11,639 nt of DNA from NCBI GenBank assembly GCA_964563495.1, contig CAZLYK010000164.1, forward strand, positions 1 through 11,639, written 5' to 3'. This document shows positions 1 through 6,800 of this stretch, one piece after another (position 1 is the stretch's first letter; every line of letters starts with the position of its first letter). The notes below the pieces were generated by a model that did no database searches, was not told where the DNA came from, and worked only from the letters and a program-made list of their open reading frames with translations. The translations under genes and the position numbers were made by a program. The stretch comes from CAZLYK01 sp964563495. Its GTDB lineage: Bacteria; Acidobacteriota; Blastocatellia; RBC074.

Positions 1-8
1 TGTCTATT
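1..8 (-). repeat. Edge-truncated copy of the AATAGACAGG dispersed repeat
   Basis: Read on the minus strand, bases 8 to 1 are AATAGACA, the same as the first eight bases of the full copies at 8922-8970 and 11356-11442. It overlaps the TAA stop codon of the receptor gene, as the copy at 6222-6266 overlaps the recD2 stop. Eight bases alone prove little. The call rests on the matching position at a stop codon, and the rest of the element would lie left of the window. Confidence 0.45.
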
Positions 9-3000
9 AGAAGCTGAATCGCGCGGCCAATTGAATGACGCGTGATTCGCGGGCTCCGGTGTATTTACCGAATGAGCTCCGGTTGGGATCGATCGCACCC
101 GAAGAATCGCGAACGATGTTGTTGATATTGGTATCGAGCGTGGTGAACTGGGTGTGATTGAAAGCGTTGAACGCTTCGAAACGCAGTTCGAGACTGCTCG
201 ATTCGCTCCACAGTCTTGTCCGCTTCGAGACGATCAGGTCGAAATTGTTGATTCCGTTCTCGGCGCGGAACATATTGCGACCGGAGGTGCCGCGACGAAA
301 GACGCCTGTCAGGTCGGTCGGCAGTATGACCGGGGTGAAAGCATCGGCGTTGAATGCACGCCGATCGTTCTTGCGCGCCTCGATCAGCTGGTAGGGTGAG
401 CCGAGGTCGGCGAAGCTGACCACGCCTTCAGTCCCGACTGTTCCGGCCGGGTTGCCCACGCTGAACGGCGTGCCCGATTGGAAGGTGGCGATCCCGCCGA
501 AGCTGAAGCCATCGAAGAGCGTCCTCTTCCACCCGTTCAGGTTGCGGGTCAACGGCAGGTCGTAGATCCAGCTCAGGACCAGCCGCTGCGGTACATCGTC
601 GGCCGAACGGGCTTTGTTGAAGCGGCGATCGACCACATCCAGCACCGAGCGCTGAGTATCGGCTTCGTTGAGCGATTTCGAGAAGGTGTAAGCCGCCTGG
701 AAGAGCAGGCCGCTGCTGTAACGCTTCTGCACCTGCGCTTCGAACGCGTCATACCACGAGCGCGCGTCCGAGATGAGCATCGGAATCGAGGCGCGGACAT
801 CGTCATTCAGCCTCCGGCTGTTGACGTTTGAGTTGGTCACTCCCGCGGCCGGCGGCGTCCGGCCATTGGGGAACGGGAAGAATGTCCCCAGACCCGGGTT
901 GACCTCGCGCGTCGCATAGTGGTTCTTGCCGCGATTGCCGACGTAGCTCAGACTGAGGACATAGTTGTCGAGAAAGCTGCGTTCGATCGTCAGGTTGTAT
1001 TGGTAGACGTACGGGGTGCGCAGCTTTGGATCGGGCACGAATGAGGGGAACGCCGCCAACGGCGCGGCGAGTGAACGCGGCGCCGTCAGCGGATTCTGTA
1101 ATTGCCCACCGTCCCCGTTGAAGTTCGGATACGGATCCGGCGCAAACGGATCGGCCAGCGTCCCCGCGCCGTTGCCGAAGACCTGCGTGACGATCGAGCC
1201 GTACCCGGGCGCGCCGTTCTGCTGGAGGACGTTATCGCCGATGACCGCTCCGTAATAGACGCCGAATCCGGCGCGGATCACGGTCTGGTCCGAGCCGAAG
1301 AGATTTTGCAGCCACCCGCTCGAAGAACGAGGCGTCCACGCGATTCCGATGCGAGGCGCAAAATTGTTGAGATCGTTCCCAGCGCCGCCTTCGGGGACTG
1401 TCCCGCCCAGAGCCGGGTCCGGATCGCCGACAAAGACCGGTCCCACCGGAGCGCGACCGCCGGGTGTGACCGTGATCAGCCGACCGCCGACATCGAGCAG
1501 TTGACCGCTCGACAGTAGTTGCGAGGTCGCGCCGGCACGGTAATAGACGACGCGGTTGTATTTGTCTCTGAGCGGCGAGGTGAACTCGTACCGCAGCCCG
1601 AGCGAGAGCGTCAGGTTTTCCCTGACTCTCCACGAATCCTGGCCGAATCCGGCGACCGCGTCCTGGCGGAAATCACGGTCAGCCGTGTTCCCGAACTGGT
1701 AGAAGGTCGGATTTCCGAGCAGGAAATCGGCGAAGTCGTTGCCGCTCGTGTTTCCGCCGATCGTCCGTGAGAAGAGGAAACCGCCGTTATTGATGAAGAC
1801 GAAGCTGCTCTGCCCGTAATACTTCGTCCCATCAAAGCCGAACTTGAACCGGTGATTGCCGAAAGCCCAGCTCACCGAATCCTGGATCTGAAAATTCTCC
1901 CAGATCCGCGCCTGCGGACCCTGGACGGTGTTGCCCAGCCTCAGATCATTGCGATCGAAGAGCCTGATCGTGGGCGGTCCGGAGAATCGCGGATCGGCGA
2001 CGAAATCGTCGCGCAGGAATCCGATCTCGCTCGGTGTGGCTTGATTTTGCGGCGCGACGCTCGGCTGATTGTTGCGCGCGTATCCGATCAGCAGGGAATT
2101 GACCAGCGTCGGCGTGAGCGCATAGGTGTGGCGCGCAACCGCATTGTAGGTTCTTCGCTTGTCGTCGGATCCGAACCCGGGCACCGAAGCGCCCCCGAAA
2201 GCGAATGGACTATCGATCACCTGATCGAATTGATTGTAGGTGAAATTGAGCGTCTGTTTGCCGGTCAGCAGGAAATCGCCGCGCCCGGTCATGTAGGTGT
2301 TGTTCGTGATTTCGTTGGCGCCCGCCAGCGCCGTCCCGCTTGCGTCACCGACAGGCAGGAAGCGTAGATAATACTGAACGATCGGGTTGTTGGCGAAACG
2401 CGCCTGGGGGATCTGCTGCTTGACCACCGAATTCGGCGTAGTCAGCGAACCGGAGATGACCGGGAAAGCCTGCCCGGTCGACGGATCGAGCAGCGGGATC
2501 GGCAGACCATTGCTCGCGTTCAGCCGGGCTGTGAAGATGCCCTGACGCTCATCCGCCGTCGGCAGGCCGGGAATGGCTTTGGTGTCGCCGATCAACTGGC
2601 GGCGCTCTTCATAATCGAAGAAGAAGAAGGCGCGGTTGCGCGTTTGAGTACCCAGCGGTCCGAACAATTTCGACGGCAGCCAGATCGGTCCGCCGAGCTG
2701 CCCGCCGAACTCCTTGCGCTCGAAGCGGCGGCGGAAATCATCGGTCGAGGGCCGGCTGCCCGGCAACGCCTTGTCGAAGAAGCGCGCCGAAGAGAGAAAG
2801 GTCGGGCGATAGAAGAATCGCAGGTTGCCGTGAAAATCCGAGTTGCCGCTCTTGGTCACGACGTTGATCACCGAACCGGTATTGCGACCGAACTCGGCCT
2901 CGAAGTTCGATGTCAGCAGCCGGAATTCCTGGACCGCATCCGGTCGCGGTTGCTGACCGGCCGAGCCACCGACCGCGACCTCATTGTTGTTCGCCCCGTC

Positions 3001-3609
3001 CAGCGTCACATTATTTTCGACGCCCCGGCTTCCGTTGACTCGTATCCCCAGACCGATCCCGAAGGTCGCCGTTGTATTCAGGTTCGACGGAATCACGCCG
3101 GGTTGGAGCAGCGCCAACCCCAGCACGTTGCGGCCATCCAGCGGCAGCCCAATCACCCGCCTGGGATCGACGGTCGTCCCGAGAGTCGGCGATTCGCGCT
3201 CCATCAATTCCGAACCCGCGGAAATAGTCACCTCCGCGCTTGTCCCGCTGACGCTCATTGAGGCATCTATCTGGACATTGCGATTCGGCTCGACCTTGGC
3301 GTCCTTCAATCGAACATCGGAAAAGCCCGTCGCCGAAATGATCAGATCGTAGACCGCCGGCTCGATCTCGACTAGTTGATAGACACCTTCGGCGTTGGTC
3401 TGAACCACGCGCACATCTTTCTGCTTGCCCGTGTCGAAGAGCTTGACCGTCGCGCCGGCGATCACGGCTCCATTCGGATCGGTCACCCGGCCGCTGATCG
3501 TCCCGCGCGTCCCCTGGGCAAACGTTAGCGACGCGGCGGCCAGGATAATCCCGATCATCATGACGATGCCGAATGACGATTGAAGCTTCTGCCTGCTTTC
3601 AGCTTGCAT
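7..3609 (-). CDS. Oar-like TonB-dependent receptor with carboxypeptidase-regulatory N-terminal domain
   Basis: Outer-membrane protein of 1200 residues, probably importing or binding a large substrate that cannot be named from sequence. Residues 1-32 form a signal peptide (basic start, hydrophobic stretch near 13-30, likely cleavage after FAQ). Residues about 34-118 match the CarboxypepD_reg beta-sandwich (GTISGRVTDPNGAVIAGATV, then NAEGVYQLVEIEPAVYDL). Residues about 120-260 resemble a plug domain (LPLDGRNV, RVNGSRGVENNVTLDGANNN, RNTGSVINVVTKSG). The rest looks like a beta-barrel and ends in a C-terminal Phe (AARFSF), as outer-membrane proteins do. The ATG at 3609 was chosen because GGAGGAAGG sits just upstream and a signal peptide follows at once. 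The frame stays open to an ATG at 3816, but that extension has no good ribosome site and would bury the signal peptide. No clear TonB box was seen. Such proteins are highly paralogous in Acidobacteriota. Confidence 0.93.
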   Translation of the reverse strand: MQAESRQKLQSSFGIVMMIGIILAAASLTFAQGTRGTISGRVTDPNGAVIAGATVKLFDTGKQKDVRVVQTNAEGVYQLVEIEPAVYDLIISATGFSDVRLKDAKVEPNRNVQIDASMSVSGTSAEVTISAGSELMERESPTLGTTVDPRRVIGLPLDGRNVLGLALLQPGVIPSNLNTTATFGIGLGIRVNGSRGVENNVTLDGANNNEVAVGGSAGQQPRPDAVQEFRLLTSNFEAEFGRNTGSVINVVTKSGNSDFHGNLRFFYRPTFLSSARFFDKALPGSRPSTDDFRRRFERKEFGGQLGGPIWLPSKLFGPLGTQTRNRAFFFFDYEERRQLIGDTKAIPGLPTADERQGIFTARLNASNGLPIPLLDPSTGQAFPVISGSLTTPNSVVKQQIPQARFANNPIVQYYLRFLPVGDASGTALAGANEITNNTYMTGRGDFLLTGKQTLNFTYNQFDQVIDSPFAFGGASVPGFGSDDKRRTYNAVARHTYALTPTLVNSLLIGYARNNQPSVAPQNQATPSEIGFLRDDFVADPRFSGPPTIRLFDRNDLRLGNTVQGPQARIWENFQIQDSVSWAFGNHRFKFGFDGTKYYGQSSFVFINNGGFLFSRTIGGNTSGNDFADFLLGNPTFYQFGNTADRDFRQDAVAGFGQDSWRVRENLTLSLGLRYEFTSPLRDKYNRVVYYRAGATSQLLSSGQLLDVGGRLITVTPGGRAPVGPVFVGDPDPALGGTVPEGGAGNDLNNFAPRIGIAWTPRSSSGWLQNLFGSDQTVIRAGFGVYYGAVIGDNVLQQNGAPGYGSIVTQVFGNGAGTLADPFAPDPYPNFNGDGGQLQNPLTAPRSLAAPLAAFPSFVPDPKLRTPYVYQYNLTIERSFLDNYVLSLSYVGNRGKNHYATREVNPGLGTFFPFPNGRTPPAAGVTNSNVNSRRLNDDVRASIPMLISDARSWYDAFEAQVQKRYSSGLLFQAAYTFSKSLNEADTQRSVLDVVDRRFNKARSADDVPQRLVLSWIYDLPLTRNLNGWKRTLFDGFSFGGIATFQSGTPFSVGNPAGTVGTEGVVSFADLGSPYQLIEARKNDRRAFNADAFTPVILPTDLTGVFRRGTSGRNMFRAENGINNFDLIVSKRTRLWSESSSLELRFEAFNAFNHTQFTTLDTNINNIVRDSSGAIDPNRSSFGKYTGARESRVIQLAARFSF

Positions 3610-3622
3610 ACCTTCCTCCTCG
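3610..3622 (-). promoter_or_regulatory. Strong Shine-Dalgarno site of the receptor gene
   Basis: The minus strand reads CGAGGAGGAAGGT directly before the ATG at 3609. This near-perfect Shine-Dalgarno sequence decides the start codon. It follows without a gap on the 17-bp hairpin at 3623-3660. Confidence 0.8.
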
Positions 3623-3660
3623 GCAATTACTCCCGAGCGTTTGCGCTCGGGAGTAATTGC
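3623..3660 (-). repeat. Perfect 17-bp hairpin in the receptor leader
   Basis: GCAATTACTCCCGAGCG at 3623-3639 is exactly reverse-complementary to 3644-3660, with a 4-base loop (TTTG on plus, CAAA on minus). On the minus-strand transcript it would fold just upstream of the Shine-Dalgarno site. No U-run follows on either strand, so a simple intrinsic terminator is unlikely. An mRNA-stabilising leader hairpin, a translational control element or a protein operator are all possible. Confidence 0.75.
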
Positions 3661-3670
3661 AATCGTGACA

Positions 3671-3738
3671 GAGGGTCGTCCCACCACATGAACGACCTCT
3701 CTCTCTGATTTACAAATCATTGGTGCTCCGGCCACCAA
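3671..3738 (-). promoter_or_regulatory. Cluster of three short inverted repeats upstream of the receptor gene
   Basis: Three further inverted repeats lie beyond the 17-bp hairpin. GGTCGT (3674-3679) pairs with ACGACC (3692-3697) across a 12-base loop. TGATTT-AC-AAATCA (3706-3719) is a compact palindrome. TTGGTG (3720-3725) pairs with CACCAA (3733-3738) across 7 bases. Each is short enough to arise by chance. Together they suggest a structured 5' leader or clustered operators. No -10/-35 pair was convincing. Confidence 0.35.
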
Positions 3739-3970
3739 ATCAAACACCCTCGGTCTGCGAATCACGCAATCTTGGAAATCGCTCCAACTCGATTGCCGAT
3801 CGATGACGCAGTTCAAATTGCAACTGTTGTTCCGATCTCAAGCTTGAATTAAGGGATGGGTAAGTCACTCAGTCTCAATCTGCCGCGACAACAATTGGGA
3901 TCGTCATGTTCGGGAGATGATTGAGAAATGGATAAGATCTTCAGATTTTCGGATGCAGTCAGATATTCAG

Positions 3971-4022
3971 GACAAGACACAATCTGGTAAAATCCTGGAC
4001 AAATCCTGTCGATCCTGTCTAT
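3971..4022 (-). repeat. Dispersed repeat copy upstream of recD2
   Basis: Read on the minus strand, this 52-base segment matches 11357-11408 at 45 of 52 positions without gaps, starting ATAGACAGGATCGACAGG and ending GTCTTGTC. It covers one arm, the centre and the start of the second arm. The rest of the second arm is not recognisable. It ends 11 bases before the recD2 start codon, so it should lie in the recD2 leader or promoter. Confidence 0.85.
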
Positions 4023-4033
4023 GTTGGAGTCGA

Positions 4034-6223
4034 ATGGAGAGTCACGAGCAGTCGGCAAATGAGACATTGACCGGTTCGGTCGAGCGGGTGACCTATCATA
4101 ACGAGCAGAACGGTTACACGGTCATGCGCTTTCAAACGCCCGGTCAGAGCGACCCCGTCACGGTGACGGGGAACTTCTCGTCTATCTCACCCGGCGAGAG
4201 CCTTCGCCTGACCGGGTTGTGGACGACTCATCCGCAGTACGGCTGGCAGTTCAAGGCCGTCGATTACAAGATCGTCAAGCCGGCGACGATCGCCGGGATC
4301 CAGAAATATCTGGGCTCGGGATTGATCAAGGGGGTCGGCCCGGTCACGGCCCGGCGGATCGTCGACCATTTCGGCGAGCAGACGCTGGAGATCATCGAAC
4401 ACGACATCTCGCGTCTCGGCGAAGTCAAAGGCATCGCGCGCAAGCGCGTCGAGATGATCAAGCAGGCGTGGGATGAGCAGCGCGCGATCAAGGAGGTCAT
4501 GCTCTTTCTGCAGAGCCACTCGGTCTCGACCCACTTCGCCGTCAAGATCTTCAAACAATACGGCAACGAAGCAATCTCGATCGTCGAACAGACTCCTTAC
4601 CGCCTGGCCGTCGATATCTACGGAATAGGGTTCAGGACGGCCGATCAGATCGCGCTCAATCTGGGCATGCCGCGCGACGCCGAAGAGCGCCTGCGCGCCG
4701 GATTACGCCACGTACTGCTCGAAGCGAGCGATGAAGGGCACTGTTACCTGCCCCAGAACGAATTGATCAAACGGGCGGGCAAGGCCTTGGAGATCGATGA
4801 CGAGGCCCGGCTCGCGGCGACCTCGGCGACCATGCTCGATGAGGGCCTGCTCAAGGTCGAACAGGCCGCCGACGATCTGGCCATCTACCTGCCTCCGTTC
4901 TGGCAGGCCGAGCGTTCGATCGCCCGGCGCTGGTTGGCCATGCTCGAAAAAACAGTGCGCGTCGACGCCGCCCGCGTCAATGGATGGCTCGAACGATTTG
5001 CCGAAAAACGCGGGATCGAGCTTTCCGACGAGCAGCGAGAGGCGATCGAGCAGGCGGCGCGGGAACGGGTCATGATCCTGACCGGAGGACCGGGGACCGG
5101 CAAAACGACGACGCTCCGCGCCATGGTCGCGCTCTTCCTGGCCATGGGCAAAACCGTGGCGCTCGCTTCGCCGACAGGCCGCGCCGCCCAGCGGCTCTCC
5201 GAAGTCACCGGCCGCGAAGCCAGGACGATCCACCGGCTGCTCGAATTCGATCCTTCACAAATGGCCTTCAAACGCGGCGAGGAATGGCCCCTCGACGCCG
5301 ACGTGATCGTGATCGATGAATCTTCCATGATCGACGTCGTCCTGGCCAACAACCTGCTCAAAGCCGTCGATCTCAAATCGCAGCTCATCCTGGTCGGCGA
5401 CGTCGATCAGCTGCCTTCGGTCGGGCCCGGGACTGTCTTGAAGGATTTGATCAATTCGGGCGTGGCGCCGGTCGCGCGTCTGACTCAGGTCTTCAGGCAG
5501 GCGGCAGAGAGCCTGATCGTCCAGAATGCCCATCGGATCAATCGCGGCGAATACCCCCAATTGATCAGACCGGGCGAGCGCCAGAGCGATTGCTACTTCA
5601 TCGAAGCCGAAGAGCCCGATCAGATCGTCAGCCTGGTTGTCAATTCCGTTGCTCAAAGTCTGCCCAAACGCTTCGGCTATGACCCAAAGAAAGATATACA
5701 GGTGCTCGCGCCGATGAACCGCGGGCGCGTCGGAGCAACTTATCTGAATCAAGTCCTGCAGCAGGCCCTCAACCCACCCGGTCAGGGAAAGACCGAATTC
5801 AGCCGGGCGGGTCGCATTCTACGCGTCGGCGACAAGGTCATCCAGCGAGTCAACAACTATAAACTCGAGGTCTTCAACGGCGACATGGGGACAATCGAAG
5901 CCATCGATCTGGAGGATCAGGCGCTCGCGGTCCGGTTTGCCGATCGGCTGGTCTTTTACGATTATGCCGATGCGCTCGAGCTCGCTCACGGGTTCGCCGT
6001 CAGCGTCCACAAATCGCAGGGCAGCGAATATCCGGCGATCGTCATCCCACTGCATTCCTCACACTTCCTCATGCTCAGCCGCAATCTGCTCTACACCGCG
6101 CTGACGCGCGCGAAGCAGACCGTGGTCATGATCGGGATGGCCAAGGCTTTAGGGATTGCCATGCACAATCAGGTCGCCGTCCATCGCTATACCGGGTTGG
6201 TTCGTGAGTTGAGGGAGAAATAA
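4034..6223 (+). CDS. recD2: RecD2 family SF1B DNA helicase
   Basis: ATP-dependent 5'-3' DNA helicase of 729 residues, the RecD-like type that works without RecB and RecC in DNA repair or replication-fork processing. Residues about 10-80 fit the N-terminal OB-like domain. Helix-hairpin-helix-like segments follow (ISRLGEVKGIARKR near 125-138 and YGIGFRTADQIA near 196-207). Walker A is GGPGTGKTTT at 351-360 and Walker B is VIVIDESSMID with D428/E429. Motif III is GDVDQLPSVGPG at 455-466. The C-terminal motifs are VSVHKSQGSEYP (657 on) and LLYTALTRAK (685-694). The length is normal for RecD2. The ATG at 4034 follows GGAG by 4 bases. An ATG at 3917 would add 39 residues encoded largely by the dispersed repeat, so I rejected it. 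The stop codon TAA lies in the palindrome at 6222-6266. Confidence 0.96.
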   Translation: MESHEQSANETLTGSVERVTYHNEQNGYTVMRFQTPGQSDPVTVTGNFSSISPGESLRLTGLWTTHPQYGWQFKAVDYKIVKPATIAGIQKYLGSGLIKGVGPVTARRIVDHFGEQTLEIIEHDISRLGEVKGIARKRVEMIKQAWDEQRAIKEVMLFLQSHSVSTHFAVKIFKQYGNEAISIVEQTPYRLAVDIYGIGFRTADQIALNLGMPRDAEERLRAGLRHVLLEASDEGHCYLPQNELIKRAGKALEIDDEARLAATSATMLDEGLLKVEQAADDLAIYLPPFWQAERSIARRWLAMLEKTVRVDAARVNGWLERFAEKRGIELSDEQREAIEQAARERVMILTGGPGTGKTTTLRAMVALFLAMGKTVALASPTGRAAQRLSEVTGREARTIHRLLEFDPSQMAFKRGEEWPLDADVIVIDESSMIDVVLANNLLKAVDLKSQLILVGDVDQLPSVGPGTVLKDLINSGVAPVARLTQVFRQAAESLIVQNAHRINRGEYPQLIRPGERQSDCYFIEAEEPDQIVSLVVNSVAQSLPKRFGYDPKKDIQVLAPMNRGRVGATYLNQVLQQALNPPGQGKTEFSRAGRILRVGDKVIQRVNNYKLEVFNGDMGTIEAIDLEDQALAVRFADRLVFYDYADALELAHGFAVSVHKSQGSEYPAIVIPLHSSHFLMLSRNLLYTALTRAKQTVVMIGMAKALGIAMHNQVAVHRYTGLVRELREK

Positions 6224-6266
6224 TAGACGGGATCGACAAGACCATGTCTTGTCGATCCCGTCTATT
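6222..6266. terminator. Perfect 21-bp palindrome shared by convergent recD2 and bacilliredoxin genes; repeat family member
   Basis: Bases 6222-6242 are exactly complementary to 6246-6266 around a 3-base loop CAT. The left arm begins inside the recD2 TAA stop, and the right arm ends two bases before the TAG of the opposite gene. The arms begin AATAGACGGGATCGAC and belong to the dispersed family, with GGG where other copies have AGG. Position between convergent genes suggests a bidirectional transcription terminator or a 3'-end stabilising hairpin. No long T-tract follows on either side. Confidence 0.8.
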
Positions 6267-6268
6267 TC

Positions 6269-6715
6269 CTAATCGGTGGCGGCTGGCTGTGCTGCCGGCT
6301 TGCAGAATTTGTTGAAGGCGGTCGTCAATTCGTGTGCGATCTCTTCAGCGTTGCGGCCCTCTATCTGATAGCGCTCCAGCAGATAAACGCAGCGGCCGTT
6401 CTGCATCAGCGCGATCGAGGGCGATGACGGCCGATAGCCGGTGAAATAGCTGCGCGCTCGTTCCGTCGCCTCAATGTCGGCGCCGGCGAAAACAGTAATC
6501 AATTTCTCCGGTCGGACCTGGTTTTTCAAAGCCAGCCCGACACCCGGGCGTGCCTTGCCGGCGGCGCAGCCGCAGACCGAATTGACCACTACCATGACCG
6601 TTGCCTGGGAATTTTGTATCGCCGCATCCACCTGCTCGGGCGTCCGCGTCTCCTCGAATCCCAACCTGGTCAGATCTTCTCTCATCGGCTTAATTAAGAT
6701 TTCCGAGTATGGCAC
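6269..6715 (-). CDS. BrxA/BrxB family bacilliredoxin (YphP/YqiW type)
   Basis: Small cytoplasmic thiol-disulfide protein of 148 residues, close to the usual family length. It has the family's hallmark active site SVCGCAAG, with C48 and C50 as a CxC pair, and the typical segments VMVVVNSVCGCAAGKARPGV and KLITVFAGADIEATERAR. In Bacillus subtilis these proteins remove bacillithiol from mixed disulfides on oxidised proteins; transfer of that role here is inferred. The start is GTG at 6715, with a G-rich ribosome site (GGGGG at 6725-6729) 9 bases upstream. It lies 85 bases downstream of the ligase/CBS gene on the same strand, so co-transcription is plausible, and both concern cysteine thiols. The C-terminal tail KPAAQPAATD looks disordered. 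Confidence 0.93.
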   Translation of the reverse strand: MPYSEILIKPMREDLTRLGFEETRTPEQVDAAIQNSQATVMVVVNSVCGCAAGKARPGVGLALKNQVRPEKLITVFAGADIEATERARSYFTGYRPSSPSIALMQNGRCVYLLERYQIEGRNAEEIAHELTTAFNKFCKPAAQPAATD

Positions 6716-6800
6716 TGTTCTTTACCCCCATTAACTGATCTTTGTCCTGAACGTAGAAAATCAATACTATCGGGGCGAAGATGACTTAGCAAGAGCTTGA

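Larger units (their letters stand above)
3610..4033. other. Divergent intergenic region between the receptor gene and recD2
   Basis: These 424 bases must hold the promoters of two divergent genes. The left part has the receptor leader hairpins (3623-3738), the middle (3740-3970) shows nothing I can name, and the right end carries a dispersed-repeat copy (3971-4022) followed by the recD2 ribosome site GGAG at 4026-4029. ORFs running through here encode repeat-derived peptides and have no protein-like features. Confidence 0.7.

Noticed and set aside
3610..3816. Extension of the receptor to an upstream ATG at 3816
   Set aside because: It would read through the leader hairpin and place 69 residues before a good signal peptide, while a strong ribosome site precedes the ATG at 3609.
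3917..4033. Extension of RecD2 to ATG 3917
   Set aside because: The added residues are largely repeat-encoded and outside the conserved helicase. The shorter form has normal length and its own GGAG site.
3849..4067. 72-codon minus-strand frame across the repeat; similar repeat-spanning frames at 8928-9046 (plus) and 11250-11462 (minus)
   Set aside because: Their peptides (such as KSCRSCL or DRIDRI) come from the repeat sequence itself and lack protein-like features.
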